Part shown: in pieces, positions 23,374-32,458 of the stretch
Numbering within the stretch: the first letter of the stretch is position 1
How the letters are laid out: the number at the start of each line of letters is the position of its first letter
From: Streptococcus suis YS161
GTDB taxonomy: Bacteria; Bacillota; Bacilli; Lactobacillales; Streptococcaceae
Direction of reading: 5' to 3'
Length of the DNA: 56,419 bases
Assembly: GCF_002760245.1 (NCBI RefSeq)
Contig: NZ_ASCA01000065.1
Span: forward strand, 1-56,419
Made by a program: the position numbers and the translations under genes
The notes under the pieces: generated by a model
Seen by the model: the letters and a program-made list of their open reading frames with translations, nothing else
The model's database searches: none
What the model was told of the DNA's origin: nothing

Positions 23374-26025
23374 ATGTCAAAAGAATTATCACCAAAATAC
23401 AATCCAGCCGAGGTTGAGGCTGGTCGTTATCAAACTTGGTTGGACCAAGATGTCTTTAAGCCGTCAGGCGATGCGGAGGCCAAGCCCTATTCAATCGTGA
23501 TTCCGCCGCCAAACGTAACAGGGAAGTTGCACCTGGGACATGCTTGGGATACCACCCTTCAAGATATTATCATCCGTCAGAAGCGCATGCAGGGCTTTGA
23601 CACCCTCTGGCTTCCAGGTATGGACCATGCGGGGATTGCCACTCAGGCTAAGGTTGAGGAGCGCTTGCGGGAGCAAGGCGTGACCCGTTATGACTTGGGT
23701 CGTGAAAAATTCCTTGAAAAAGTCTGGGAATGGAAGGATGAGTATGCAGCGACCATTCGTGAGCAATGGGGCAAGTTGGGTCTGTCTTTGGACTACCAAC
23801 GTGACCGCTTCACGCTGGACGAAGGCTTGTCAAAAGCTGTTCGCAAGGTCTTTGTAGAACTTTACAAAAAAGGCTGGATCTACCGTGGCGAATTTATCAT
23901 CAACTGGGACCCAGCAGCTCGCACAGCCCTTTCTGACATCGAGGTTATTCACAAGGACGTCGAAGGTGCCTTCTACCATATGAATTACATGTTGGAAGAC
24001 GGCTCTCGTGCCCTTCAAGTTGCGACAACCCGTCCTGAAACCATGTTTGGTGACGTTGCGGTTGCGGTTAACCCAGAAGACCCACGTTACAAGGACTTGA
24101 TCGGAAAAAATGTTATCCTGCCAATTGTGAACAAGCCAATCCCGATCGTTGCGGATGAGCACGCGGATCCTGAATTTGGTACAGGGGTTGTGAAAATCAC
24201 TCCAGCCCACGATCCAAATGACTTCCTCGTAGGTCAACGCCACAATCTGCCACAAGTCAATGTTATGAACGACGACGGCACTATGAATGAGTTGGCAGGC
24301 GAATTTGCAGGTATGGACCGCTTTGAAGCCCGTAAGGCAACGGTTGCTAAGTTGCAAGAACTGGGTGCCCTTGTGGAAATCGAAAACCGTGTGCATTCTG
24401 TTGGACACTCTGAGCGTACAGGTGTGGTAGTCGAGCCACGTTTGTCAACCCAATGGTTTGTTAAGATGGACCAATTGGCCAAGAATGCCATTGCCAACCA
24501 AGATACAGCTGACAAGGTAGAATTTTATCCACCACGTTTCAACGATACCTTCCTACAATGGATGGAAAATGTACATGACTGGGTCATTTCGCGTCAGCTT
24601 TGGTGGGGGCATCAGATTCCAGCATGGTATAACGAATCTGGCGAAATGTACGTCGGAGAAGAGGCTCCAGCAGGTGACGGTTGGGTACAGGATGAGGATG
24701 TCCTAGATACCTGGTTCAGCTCTGCCCTTTGGCCCTTCTCAACCATGGGCTGGCCTGACGAAAATGCGGCGGACTTCCAGCGTTACTTCCCAACTTCAAC
24801 CTTGGTAACGGGCTACGACATCATCTTCTTCTGGGTGTCACGAATGATTTTCCAATCGCTTGAGTTCACAGGCCGTCAGCCATTCAAGAACGTGCTGATC
24901 CACGGTTTGATCCGTGACGAAGAAGGTCGCAAGATGTCCAAGTCGCTTGGAAATGGGATTGACCCGATGGATGTCATCGAGAAATACGGTGCGGACGCTT
25001 TGCGTTGGTTCTTGTCAAACGGCTCTGCTCCTGGTCAAGATGTTCGCTTCTCTTATGAGAAGATGGACGCGTCTTGGAACTTCATCAACAAGATTTGGAA
25101 CATTTCCCGCTACATCCTCATGAACAATGAAGGCTTGACCTTGGATGCGGCGCTTGAGAATATTGCCAAAGTCGCAGCTGGCGAGGCTGGTAACGTGACG
25201 GACCGCTGGATTCTCCACAACCTCAACGAAACCATTGCCAAGGTTACTGAAAACTTTGACAAGTTCGAGTTTGGTGTGGCTGGTCATATCCTCTACAACT
25301 TCATCTGGGAAGAGTTCGCCAACTGGTATGTCGAGCTGACCAAGGAGGTCCTTTACAGCGATAACGAGGCTGAGAAAGTCATGACCCGCTCTGTCCTTCT
25401 CTACACGCTGGACCAAATCCTTCGCCTCCTCCACCCAATCATGCCGTTTGTGACGGAAGAGATCTTCGCCCAGTACGCAGAGGGATCTATCGTGGTGGCA
25501 GCCTATCCTGTTGTCAACCCAGCATTTGAAAATGCGGAAGCCCACAAGGGAGTGGAGAGCCTTAAGGACTTGATCCGTTCGGTGCGAAATAGCAGAGCAG
25601 AAGTGAATGTTGCGCCATCTAAGCCGATTACCATTTTGATTAAGACGGCAGATAGCGAGCTTGAAACCTTCTTCAAGGCAAATGAAAACTACATCCGACG
25701 CTTTACCAATCCAGAACAGTTGGAAATCAGCTCAAGCATAGCTGCACCAGAATTAGCCATGTCAGCTGTTATCACCGGTGCGGAAATCTTCTTGCCACTA
25801 GCCGACCTCCTCAACGTCGAAGAAGAGTTGGCTCGACTAGACAAAGAACTTGCCAAATGGCAAAAAGAACTAGACATGGTCGGCAAAAAACTCAGCAACG
25901 AACGCTTCATCGCCAACGCCAAACCAGAAGTCGTTGAAAAAGAAAAAGAAAAACAAGCCGACTACCAAGCAAAATATGATGCGACAGTAGGACGGATTGA
26001 AGAAATGAAAAAACTTGTTAAGTAG
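23374..26025 (+). CDS. valS: Valyl-tRNA synthetase
   Basis: An 883-residue class Ia synthetase that charges tRNA-Val and edits mischarged threonine. The HIGH-type motif is KLHLGHAWD (about 48-56) and the KMSKS motif is KMSKSLGNG. The CP1 editing domain contains [14 protein letters not shown] and [15 protein letters not shown]; the anticodon-binding region and a C-terminal coiled coil of ValRS type ([19 protein letters not shown]) follow. The length is normal. AAAGGAG precedes the ATG. Codon use is of the highly expressed type. A weak extra promoter (TATAAA near 23333) may add to T-box-controlled expression. Confidence 0.97.
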   Translation: MSKELSPKYNPAEVEAGRYQTWLDQDVFKPSGDAEAKPYSIVIPPPNVTGKLHLGHAWDTTLQDIIIRQKRMQGFDTLWLPGMDHAGIATQAKVEERLREQGVTRYDLGREKFLEKVWEWKDEYAATIREQWGKLGLSLDYQRDRFTLDEGLSKAVRKVFVELYKKGWIYRGEFIINWDPAARTALSDIEVIHKDVEGAFYHMNYMLEDGSRALQVATTRPETMFGDVAVAVNPEDPRYKDLIGKNVILPIVNKPIPIVADEHADPEFGTGVVKITPAHDPNDFLVGQRHNLPQVNVMNDDGTMNELAGEFAGMDRFEARKATVAKLQELGALVEIENRVHSVGHSERTGVVVEPRLSTQWFVKMDQLAKNAIANQDTADKVEFYPPRFNDTFLQWMENVHDWVISRQLWWGHQIPAWYNESGEMYVGEEAPAGDGWVQDEDVLDTWFSSALWPFSTMGWPDENAADFQRYFPTSTLVTGYDIIFFWVSRMIFQSLEFTGRQPFKNVLIHGLIRDEEGRKMSKSLGNGIDPMDVIEKYGADALRWFLSNGSAPGQDVRFSYEKMDASWNFINKIWNISRYILMNNEGLTLDAALENIAKVAAGEAGNVTDRWILHNLNETIAKVTENFDKFEFGVAGHILYNFIWEEFANWYVELTKEVLYSDNEAEKVMTRSVLLYTLDQILRLLHPIMPFVTEEIFAQYAEGSIVVAAYPVVNPAFENAEAHKGVESLKDLIRSVRNSRAEVNVAPSKPITILIKTADSELETFFKANENYIRRFTNPEQLEISSSIAAPELAMSAVITGAEIFLPLADLLNVEEELARLDKELAKWQKELDMVGKKLSNERFIANAKPEVVEKEKEKQADYQAKYDATVGRIEEMKKLVK

Positions 26026-26043
26026 GTAGAATAGGATAAAACG

Positions 26044-26067
26044 CCCAGCCTAAAAAGGCTGGGTTTT
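26044..26067 (+). terminator. Terminator after valS
   Basis: CCCAGCCT/AGGCTGGG form a perfect 8-bp stem with an AAAA loop, then TTTTG. It marks the end of the core block before the accessory genes. Confidence 0.9.
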
Positions 26068-26106
26068 GTGGTATAATAAGGCTAGAAATTCAAACAGGAG
26101 GAGTCT

Positions 26107-26907
26107 ATGCAACCAACTTACAACATTGATAATCCCAATCTTTCCTACGAAGCCAAGCAAGAACTCTGGGAAACTGGTTTTGGTCTTCAAAAAGTGGATG
26201 GGTTGACTCCGTCTGTTTATATGGAAGAGTTGGCTGATAGGCAGGCTCGTGGAGAGTACACTTATGAGCAGGTGTACCAGGAAATTACGAAATACCACCA
26301 GTCAACTGATGCCAGTACACAAGAGGCAGATATCGTCTCTCTCCGGATTGTTGAAATGCTTTCTCAAAATGGTTTTAGCCTCCGACCAACCACTCTCTTA
26401 CATATCCACAAAGAGCTCTTTCAGGATATTTTTGATAGTAGTGTTCCAATTGGTGAGTATCGAACGGTTAACATTACAAAAAACGAGCCAGTTTTAAAGG
26501 GGGACACTGTGATTTATTCAGATTTTCCCTTGATTGTTGCCACTTTGGACTATGATTTCCAGCAAGAAAGGGATTTTTCTTATGCTGGATTAGATAAAAA
26601 AGCCATTGTTGCCCATATCCAATCCTTTATTTCAGGTGTTTGGCAAATCCACCCATTCCGTGAAGGGAATACTCGAACAATCACCGTATTTCTCATCAAA
26701 TACCTTCGCTCACTTGGTTTCGAGATTGATAATGAGCCTTTTCAAAAACATGCAAAATATTTCCGTGATGCGCTTGTACTTGACAATGCTAAGTTAGTCA
26801 ATAAACGGTCGGATTTTTTAACTGCCTTTTTTGAAAATCTCCTCTTGAACGGTCAGAATGATCTATCAAGTGAGAGGATGTACGAGGAGTTGGGGGTTGT
26901 TGAATAA
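26107..26907 (+). CDS. Fic-family protein with VbhA-like N-terminus
   Basis: A 266-residue Fic protein. The active-site loop HPFREGNTR (182-190) matches HPFxEGNxR fully, including the catalytic histidine, so it should be able to AMPylate (or otherwise modify) a target. The N-terminal ~62 residues resemble the VbhA antitoxin fold, with LSYEAKQELWETG and RQARGEYTYEQVYQEI. The inhibitory helix motif [ST]xxxE[GN] would be LQKVDG (27-32), so both key positions are altered. It has its own TATAAT (26072-26077) and an AGGAGGAG ribosome site. The target is unknown. It is the first gene of the accessory block. Confidence 0.88.
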   Translation: MQPTYNIDNPNLSYEAKQELWETGFGLQKVDGLTPSVYMEELADRQARGEYTYEQVYQEITKYHQSTDASTQEADIVSLRIVEMLSQNGFSLRPTTLLHIHKELFQDIFDSSVPIGEYRTVNITKNEPVLKGDTVIYSDFPLIVATLDYDFQQERDFSYAGLDKKAIVAHIQSFISGVWQIHPFREGNTRTITVFLIKYLRSLGFEIDNEPFQKHAKYFRDALVLDNAKLVNKRSDFLTAFFENLLLNGQNDLSSERMYEELGVVE

Positions 26908-26973
26908 CGAGAAATTAGTGTATGTATCCAGCCTAAATAGGGGTATAATGAGGACAATAAGCAGGTATAAGTT

Positions 26974-27732
26974 ATGAGTAAACACAAATATTATCATTTA
27001 TTAAATCTAATTGGCTATGGTTTGGCTAAATTTGACACCCAGTTAATCAAGCAATTTGGTTTCGAAACAAAGGCGGATTTCTATCAGTATTTTGTTCAGA
27101 TTGGTTTGGCGGAAACAACAGGTGTTATCAAGCAACGTATGGATTTGTTTGATCCTTATTTTGAAAATGGTCGTCGAGGCTGGTGGCAGAAAAAAGATGT
27201 TTATGAGCATCGGAAATTGTTTATAGATAGCTTATTTGGCACGGCAGATGTAAAGGAATTTGCAGATATTTTGAAAATGAGTTTGAAAGAAGAGGGTTTC
27301 TTGGCGGATATTTTAGTAGTTCAAAGACCGATTGTTCAAACACGATTTCGGAAATTGCAGGAAACGGGTTTAGAAGCGGAGCAATACTTTTTACAACATT
27401 TTCAGTCAGTGCCTCTGTTTAAAGCAGGGAGTATTGAGGATGCCAGATTGTATGGGGATGGGTATGATTTTCAAGTCACGACGACGAACAAGATCTTTTT
27501 ATCCGAAGTAAAAGGAATCCGAGAAAATAGAGGTCGTTTTAGAATGACTGAGAAAGAGTTTTTTAAAGCAAAAGAGTTTCCCAATCAATTTGTCTTGTCT
27601 TTAGTGTTAAATCTGGACAATGTTCCTAGAATTGTGATAATCGAAAATTCGTTGAAAGAGCTGAACTTTATAGAAAAAATAGTTCAGTCAAAAGCAGTAA
27701 AGGAATATCATGTTCTTGAGGATATTTATTAA
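26974..27732 (+). CDS. DUF3883-type PD-(D/E)XK nuclease-like protein
   Basis: A 252-residue protein. The C-terminal ~125 residues match the DUF3883 (NO VEIN C-terminal) pattern: Glu136 in GLEAEQYF, Asp165 in GDGYDFQV, and Glu178-Val-Lys180 in LSEVKGIRENRGRFRM. This is the core of a restriction-endonuclease-like fold. The N-terminal half is helical and unrecognised. A TATAAT lies at 26944-26949. The gene ends 12 bases before a large primase-helicase, so the two almost certainly form one operon. It is probably the DNA-cutting part of the system; that activity is inferred from fold and context. Confidence 0.75.
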   Translation: MSKHKYYHLLNLIGYGLAKFDTQLIKQFGFETKADFYQYFVQIGLAETTGVIKQRMDLFDPYFENGRRGWWQKKDVYEHRKLFIDSLFGTADVKEFADILKMSLKEEGFLADILVVQRPIVQTRFRKLQETGLEAEQYFLQHFQSVPLFKAGSIEDARLYGDGYDFQVTTTNKIFLSEVKGIRENRGRFRMTEKEFFKAKEFPNQFVLSLVLNLDNVPRIVIIENSLKELNFIEKIVQSKAVKEYHVLEDIY

Positions 27733-27744
27733 AGAGGAACTCAC

Positions 27745-30453
27745 ATGTCTTATTATTATGAAAAATTAACGGGTAAGGTTGCAAAGCATCTTGCTCGTTT
27801 TCCCTATTATGCTACCGATAAGATTCTGAATTTAATGCAATTTCAAGATAACAATCAGCAGTTTCTGATAAGTGATAAGCATTTGTATGATTACTTTGAA
27901 GAACAAAAACATCAACTAAGTACCGATGAAAAACTCTCTATTCTGTTCAGCCTATTTAAGGGACGTATAGATGTTTATGCGAAATCTTATATTGATGAAA
28001 ATGGAAAAATCAACTATTTTCCTTCTTACAACTATGGTTGGAAAAAACTTCCTGTTGAAAAGAGAACTTGTCAACCCTTGACCAAACAGGTATTGTTGGC
28101 TCATCTACGTGGCGAAATGAGTATTGGCATTTTTCCAATGAGTCTATCAGACACATGTTCCTTTTTGGTGATTGATTTTGATAAAAAGAATTGGAGAGAA
28201 GAGGTCTCCATTCTAAGAGATACAGCAGAACAACATGGCTTTGAGGGGCATCTCGAAATCTCTCGTTCGGGCAATGGTGCCCACCTCTGGTTTTTCTTCG
28301 AGGAAGAAATTACATGTCAGCAGGCGAGAAATGTTGGAAAAAGACTGCTGGAATTGGCTATGCAGGAGTCAAAAAATATTCGCTTTTCTTCATTTGACCG
28401 TATGTTTCCAAATCAAGATATTCTGCCCAAGGGAGGATTTGGCAATCTTATCGCACTGCCCTTACAAGGGGAAGCTTTCAAGAAGGGAAGAACCGTTTTT
28501 GTTGATAAACATTTTCAGCCCTTTTCTGAACAATGGACCTATCTTCAACAGGTTCAAAAGATTGGCCAGAAGAAAATTCTAGATTTCTTAGGACAGGAGT
28601 TTTCGGATTCTGTAGATGATACAGTGTTAGATTGTAGCTTATCAAACGTTATTCGAGTTGAGAAGAGGTTTATTTCTTCAAAAACAAATTACTTATTGAG
28701 AAAGCTGGCATCTTTTCCTAACCCTGAATTTTATTTAAAACAAGCGACTAGACAGCCAACTTATCAGACTCCAGAACGCATCTATTTATTTGAAGAAACG
28801 GATGAAGCATTGCATCTTCCAAGAGGAATACTTGCTAAGCTACAAGAAATATTTGAAACAGTAACTGTTAGGGACAATCGCAACAGTTTATCTCCGATTC
28901 AGATTTCTTTCAAAGGGATCTTACGTTTTGAGCAGGAGCTTGTTTTGGCAGATTTATTAGCTAGTGAGAATGGCTTGCTATGTGCCGAAACAGGTTTTGG
29001 GAAGACAGTTCTGGGGGCAGCCTTGATTGCACAAAGGAAATGCCGAACGCTTATCTTAGTTCATAATCGTCAACTGATGGAGCAGTGGTTGGAAAGGTTG
29101 GATGAATTTTTAGAGATTGAAGAGGAAGAGGCGGTTCGCTATACTCCTTCAGGGCGTGTAAAAGTAATAGGGCATATTGGGCAATATGGGGCTTCTAAAA
29201 GATGGAGGAGCAAACTGGTGGATGTGGTTATGATTCAATCTCTCTTCCAATTGGACACTATTTCCGAATTTTTGTCGGATTACGATATGATGATTGTGGA
29301 TGAATGCCATCATGTGACAGCCTTGCAGTTTGAAAAAGTAGTTGCTCAATTTGCTGGTCAATATCTATATGGTCTAACAGCAACGCCAGAGCGTAAAAAT
29401 GGACATCAACCGATTGTCTTTCAACGGATTGGTTCAATATTACATACTGCCCAATCAGGCCAATACGATTTTAAAAAGAGGATGCTTCTCCGATTAACAT
29501 CTTTTGGAAAGTTGGATTTGGAGCAGTCGAATAGTACGAACTTTTCAGCCCTTAATGATTGGCTTGCCAAAGATTTACATCGCAATACTTTGATTGTGCA
29601 AGATATTTTCAAACTATATCAAGAAAAGCGAAACATCCTTGTCTTAGTCAATCGACGGGAACATATAGAACTATTGGAAAGGCTACTTATTGAAAAAGAA
29701 ATGACCAATATTTTTTGTCTGAGTGGAGCGAGTAAAAGACGAGATACGAAAGAACTCCTGAAAAGAATCAGTGAGCTAGATGAGAATAGTCCCTTTGTCC
29801 TCATTTCAACAGGAAAGTATATTGGCGAGGGGTTTGATATGCCAAAGTTGGATACATTAATTTTGGCAGCTCCCTTGTCTTGGAAAAATAATCTCATACA
29901 GTATGCGGGGCGGCTCCATCGTCCCTATCAAGGAAAAACTGAGGTGAGAATAGTCGACTATCTAGATATACACGTTCCTTATCTTGAAAGAATGTACCAG
30001 AAACGTCAGATAGCTTATCGAAAAATGGCTTATCAGGTTGGAGAGAAAGAACAAACCCAAGTATTATTCAGTGGTAGGAACTACGAGGAGAAATTTAGAG
30101 AGGATTTGCGGAACACACGCTCAACAGTCTATTTACAATTGCATTCGTTCACTTCTAGTAAAATTCAGGAACTACTGGGACTGCTCCGAGGAAAACAAGT
30201 CGTTATTCATATTTCCAAAAACCATAAGTTAAGTGAGTGGTTAATGGGGTTAAACAGTGACAATGTGAAGGTGAAGCTTGTACCAGAAAGGATTGGTACG
30301 ACAACAGTTATCTTAGATAGTACTACCGTTTGGTACGGCAATTTATCCCCCTTTATTCATCAGTCGGATGATCAAGCTAGTTTGTTAAGGTTAGAAAGTC
30401 GATCTATTGCTGAAGAATTGCTTGAAAAATTTGAGAATTCAAATATTAAATAA
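27745..30453 (+). CDS. TOTE-type archaeo-eukaryotic primase / SF2 helicase fusion
   Basis: A 902-residue multidomain protein. Residues ~60-285 form an archaeo-eukaryotic-primase-like domain: the metal motif D144-F-D146 in LVIDFDKKNW, the sGxgxH motif with His180 in SRSGNGAHLWFFF, and GFGNLIALPLQ. Residues ~385-720 are an SF2 helicase with Walker A AETGFGKT (414-421), DECHH (519-523), LTATPER and the arginine-finger segment QYAGRLHRPYQGK. The C-terminus (~755-902) looks like a PLD-family domain that lacks the HxK residues. This architecture is annotated elsewhere as the core of TOTE conflict systems. It pairs with the DUF3883 nuclease upstream. Confidence 0.82.
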   Translation: MSYYYEKLTGKVAKHLARFPYYATDKILNLMQFQDNNQQFLISDKHLYDYFEEQKHQLSTDEKLSILFSLFKGRIDVYAKSYIDENGKINYFPSYNYGWKKLPVEKRTCQPLTKQVLLAHLRGEMSIGIFPMSLSDTCSFLVIDFDKKNWREEVSILRDTAEQHGFEGHLEISRSGNGAHLWFFFEEEITCQQARNVGKRLLELAMQESKNIRFSSFDRMFPNQDILPKGGFGNLIALPLQGEAFKKGRTVFVDKHFQPFSEQWTYLQQVQKIGQKKILDFLGQEFSDSVDDTVLDCSLSNVIRVEKRFISSKTNYLLRKLASFPNPEFYLKQATRQPTYQTPERIYLFEETDEALHLPRGILAKLQEIFETVTVRDNRNSLSPIQISFKGILRFEQELVLADLLASENGLLCAETGFGKTVLGAALIAQRKCRTLILVHNRQLMEQWLERLDEFLEIEEEEAVRYTPSGRVKVIGHIGQYGASKRWRSKLVDVVMIQSLFQLDTISEFLSDYDMMIVDECHHVTALQFEKVVAQFAGQYLYGLTATPERKNGHQPIVFQRIGSILHTAQSGQYDFKKRMLLRLTSFGKLDLEQSNSTNFSALNDWLAKDLHRNTLIVQDIFKLYQEKRNILVLVNRREHIELLERLLIEKEMTNIFCLSGASKRRDTKELLKRISELDENSPFVLISTGKYIGEGFDMPKLDTLILAAPLSWKNNLIQYAGRLHRPYQGKTEVRIVDYLDIHVPYLERMYQKRQIAYRKMAYQVGEKEQTQVLFSGRNYEEKFREDLRNTRSTVYLQLHSFTSSKIQELLGLLRGKQVVIHISKNHKLSEWLMGLNSDNVKVKLVPERIGTTTVILDSTTVWYGNLSPFIHQSDDQASLLRLESRSIAEELLEKFENSNIK

Positions 30454-30566
30454 AAAATCCGAATACTGTTCTGTTTGGATCTTTCTTTAAAAAAAGAACC
30501 ATATTTGTATTAAAATTTAATATTTTGTATAAAAATATGATAAAATAATGAAAAATGTAGGTGCAT

Positions 30567-31297
30567 ATGGAAAAAGAAGTATTTACTCCCGATCAAAGTC
30601 AATCTATTGTAGATGCTATATTGAAGGGATACAAGTCCTATCTTGATGAGTGAATTGAAAAGAGAAGAACAATGCATGTTTCTGCTGGTTATGCTTGGAC
30701 TAAAGCTAATCATATAGATGATGCTCTTGCGACTGCAAACCTAAATTTTATTGATAAATTTGAGTTGAAACATGCGAGTCAATCTTGGGAGTTTTTAGAA
30801 TTTAACTCAGAAAATCAACTATTAGGACGTGTATGTTTTGTTTTAAAAGGTCTTACTCGCTTGCGGCAGGTTTTTCCAACAGCAGTAAAAAGTGGAAAGG
30901 GCTATTTATTTGACTATGCTCAAATAAATACAGCTTACCGAGAAAATCTTTCAAGGAATACCGATGAAAGTACGCCTTCCCAGTTCAGATGGAGCTGTTT
31001 GATGACAGCCTTTTTGAGATTTTACATCGTTCTGAACAATCTATCAACAACTTTTTCTTTATCACATACCAAGCCAATGAATTACATCATTTGATAACTA
31101 TTAAAGTCATTATGCTCGATTCAAGAAATGGGAAATTGATTGAAATTCAAGATTTATCAACATTTATTTCTACAAGTAGTATCAATTTTAACGATGAAAA
31201 ATATCAACAATTACAAGGTTTATCAGAGATTGATGATGTTGCGGATTTTGAGATTATCCCTCGTCGCGCTTCAGAAAAGAAGCTTAGAAATGTTTAA
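30567..31297 (+). pseudogene. Decayed gene (DUF5986-like) before the ImmA/IrrE gene
   Basis: The frame starting at ATG 30567 meets TGA after 28 codons (ends YKSYLDE), and the same frame then reads on through VSAGYAWTKANHIDDAL and RVCFVLKGLTRLRQVF. Near 30965-31000 it shifts: a short stretch reads MKVRLPSSDGAV in another frame and the remainder continues as LFDDSLFEILHRSEQSIN to TAA at 31297. So there is one nonsense codon and one or two frameshifts. The overall pattern resembles small proteins found beside ImmA/IrrE regulators; DUF5986 is my best guess. Sequencing error could account for one of the lesions but hardly for all. Confidence 0.65.
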
Positions 31298-32444
31298 TGG
31301 TTCAAGGTTAGATGAATTACGACTTCTGAATGGTCTTTCGCGTGCAGATTTGGCAAGAGAGCTTGAAGTGACCGAACAGGCTATATGGCAATTTGAAACT
31401 GGAGTTACACTTCCAAAAATGAAAAATAAGATAGCAATGGCTCGTTTTTTTCAGGTTGAAGTTGACTATTTTGATGCTGTTGATAAGAATGGTTCATTCT
31501 CACTAAGTCGCATTGCCTTTCGGAATGCAGACCTTGAGGCAAAAAAAAACATCCATATCCAAATGGTATATTTGGAAAAAATGAATCAAATGATAGATTA
31601 TTTGGAGAACTTTGTATCCATTCCTAATCAAATAATTTACCAGTTAGTTGATAGTATTGAGCAAAAACTTCAGCAACATGAATCACTTGAGTTTATTGCT
31701 GATCATGCTAGAGAGGTATTGGCAGTATCAGTTGATAATGCCAATCTCCTCTATAGTTTAGAAAAATCTGGGATATACATTTCAGAGAGATTAATCAATG
31801 GAAATGCGGATGCCTATAGTGCTTGGTCACGTAATGGTCGACCTTTTATCGTTTTGGGACTGGGAAAATCAGCGGTACGACGTAATTTTGATTTAGCACA
31901 TGAACTAGGGCATCTACTCTTGCACAACCAAGTAGATTTTGAGGAACTGTCAAAAGAAGAATTAGAGGAAAAAGAGAAAGAAGCCAATCAATTCGCCTCC
32001 TATTTCCTGTTACCTAGGAAACAATTTTTAATGGATTTTGTGAATATTGTAGGTAAGCGTGTCAGCAATCCTGAACAATATATCTTGTTAAAAAAACGTT
32101 TTGGTGTCTCAATTCAAGCGCTTGAATATAGAGCCTACAAGCTTGGCTTACTGACTCCACAGCAAAATTCTTATTTCTATCGGCAGATTTCAAAAAAAGG
32201 ATATAAAGCAGTTGAGCCACTAGATTTGGAAATTCCCTTAAAGAAACCAAGTAAAATCAGAAGTATCTTAGATGTCATCCTTTCAAACAATCTTTTAACT
32301 CTGTCAGATATTGAACGAAATCAGAGGGTGTCAAAGAATTTTATCAGTCAATTATTTTCATTTGATGTGAAATTTTTTGATAAGTATTTGCTTCAATTAG
32401 ATACGTTTGATAATGTAATTCCATTGTTTTCTAGAAAACAATGA
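31290..32444 (+). CDS. XRE-type HTH plus ImmA/IrrE metalloprotease
   Basis: A 384-residue protein with an N-terminal Cro/C1 helix-turn-helix (about 5-62, SRADLARELEVTEQAIWQFE) and an ImmA/IrrE domain with zinc motif HELGH (204-208) and the downstream ligand glutamate in EKEANQFASYFLLP (about 231). The C-terminal third is helical and unassigned. Proteases of this family cleave phage or mobile-element repressors after damage, and fused HTH forms regulate toxins and defence genes. The ATG overlaps the end of the preceding decayed gene by eight bases, so translation was probably coupled to it. Confidence 0.85.
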   Translation: MFNGSRLDELRLLNGLSRADLARELEVTEQAIWQFETGVTLPKMKNKIAMARFFQVEVDYFDAVDKNGSFSLSRIAFRNADLEAKKNIHIQMVYLEKMNQMIDYLENFVSIPNQIIYQLVDSIEQKLQQHESLEFIADHAREVLAVSVDNANLLYSLEKSGIYISERLINGNADAYSAWSRNGRPFIVLGLGKSAVRRNFDLAHELGHLLLHNQVDFEELSKEELEEKEKEANQFASYFLLPRKQFLMDFVNIVGKRVSNPEQYILLKKRFGVSIQALEYRAYKLGLLTPQQNSYFYRQISKKGYKAVEPLDLEIPLKKPSKIRSILDVILSNNLLTLSDIERNQRVSKNFISQLFSFDVKFFDKYLLQLDTFDNVIPLFSRKQ

Positions 32445-32458
32445 TGGGGAGTAGAGTA

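Noticed and set aside
23830-25545. Long minus-strand open frames (192 and 176 residues)
   Set aside because: They are antisense shadows of valS, which is highly codon-biased; no start signals or recognisable domains.
28235-28582. A 115-residue open frame inside the primase-helicase gene
   Set aside because: It overlaps the primase motifs in another frame and resembles no protein pattern; a shadow.
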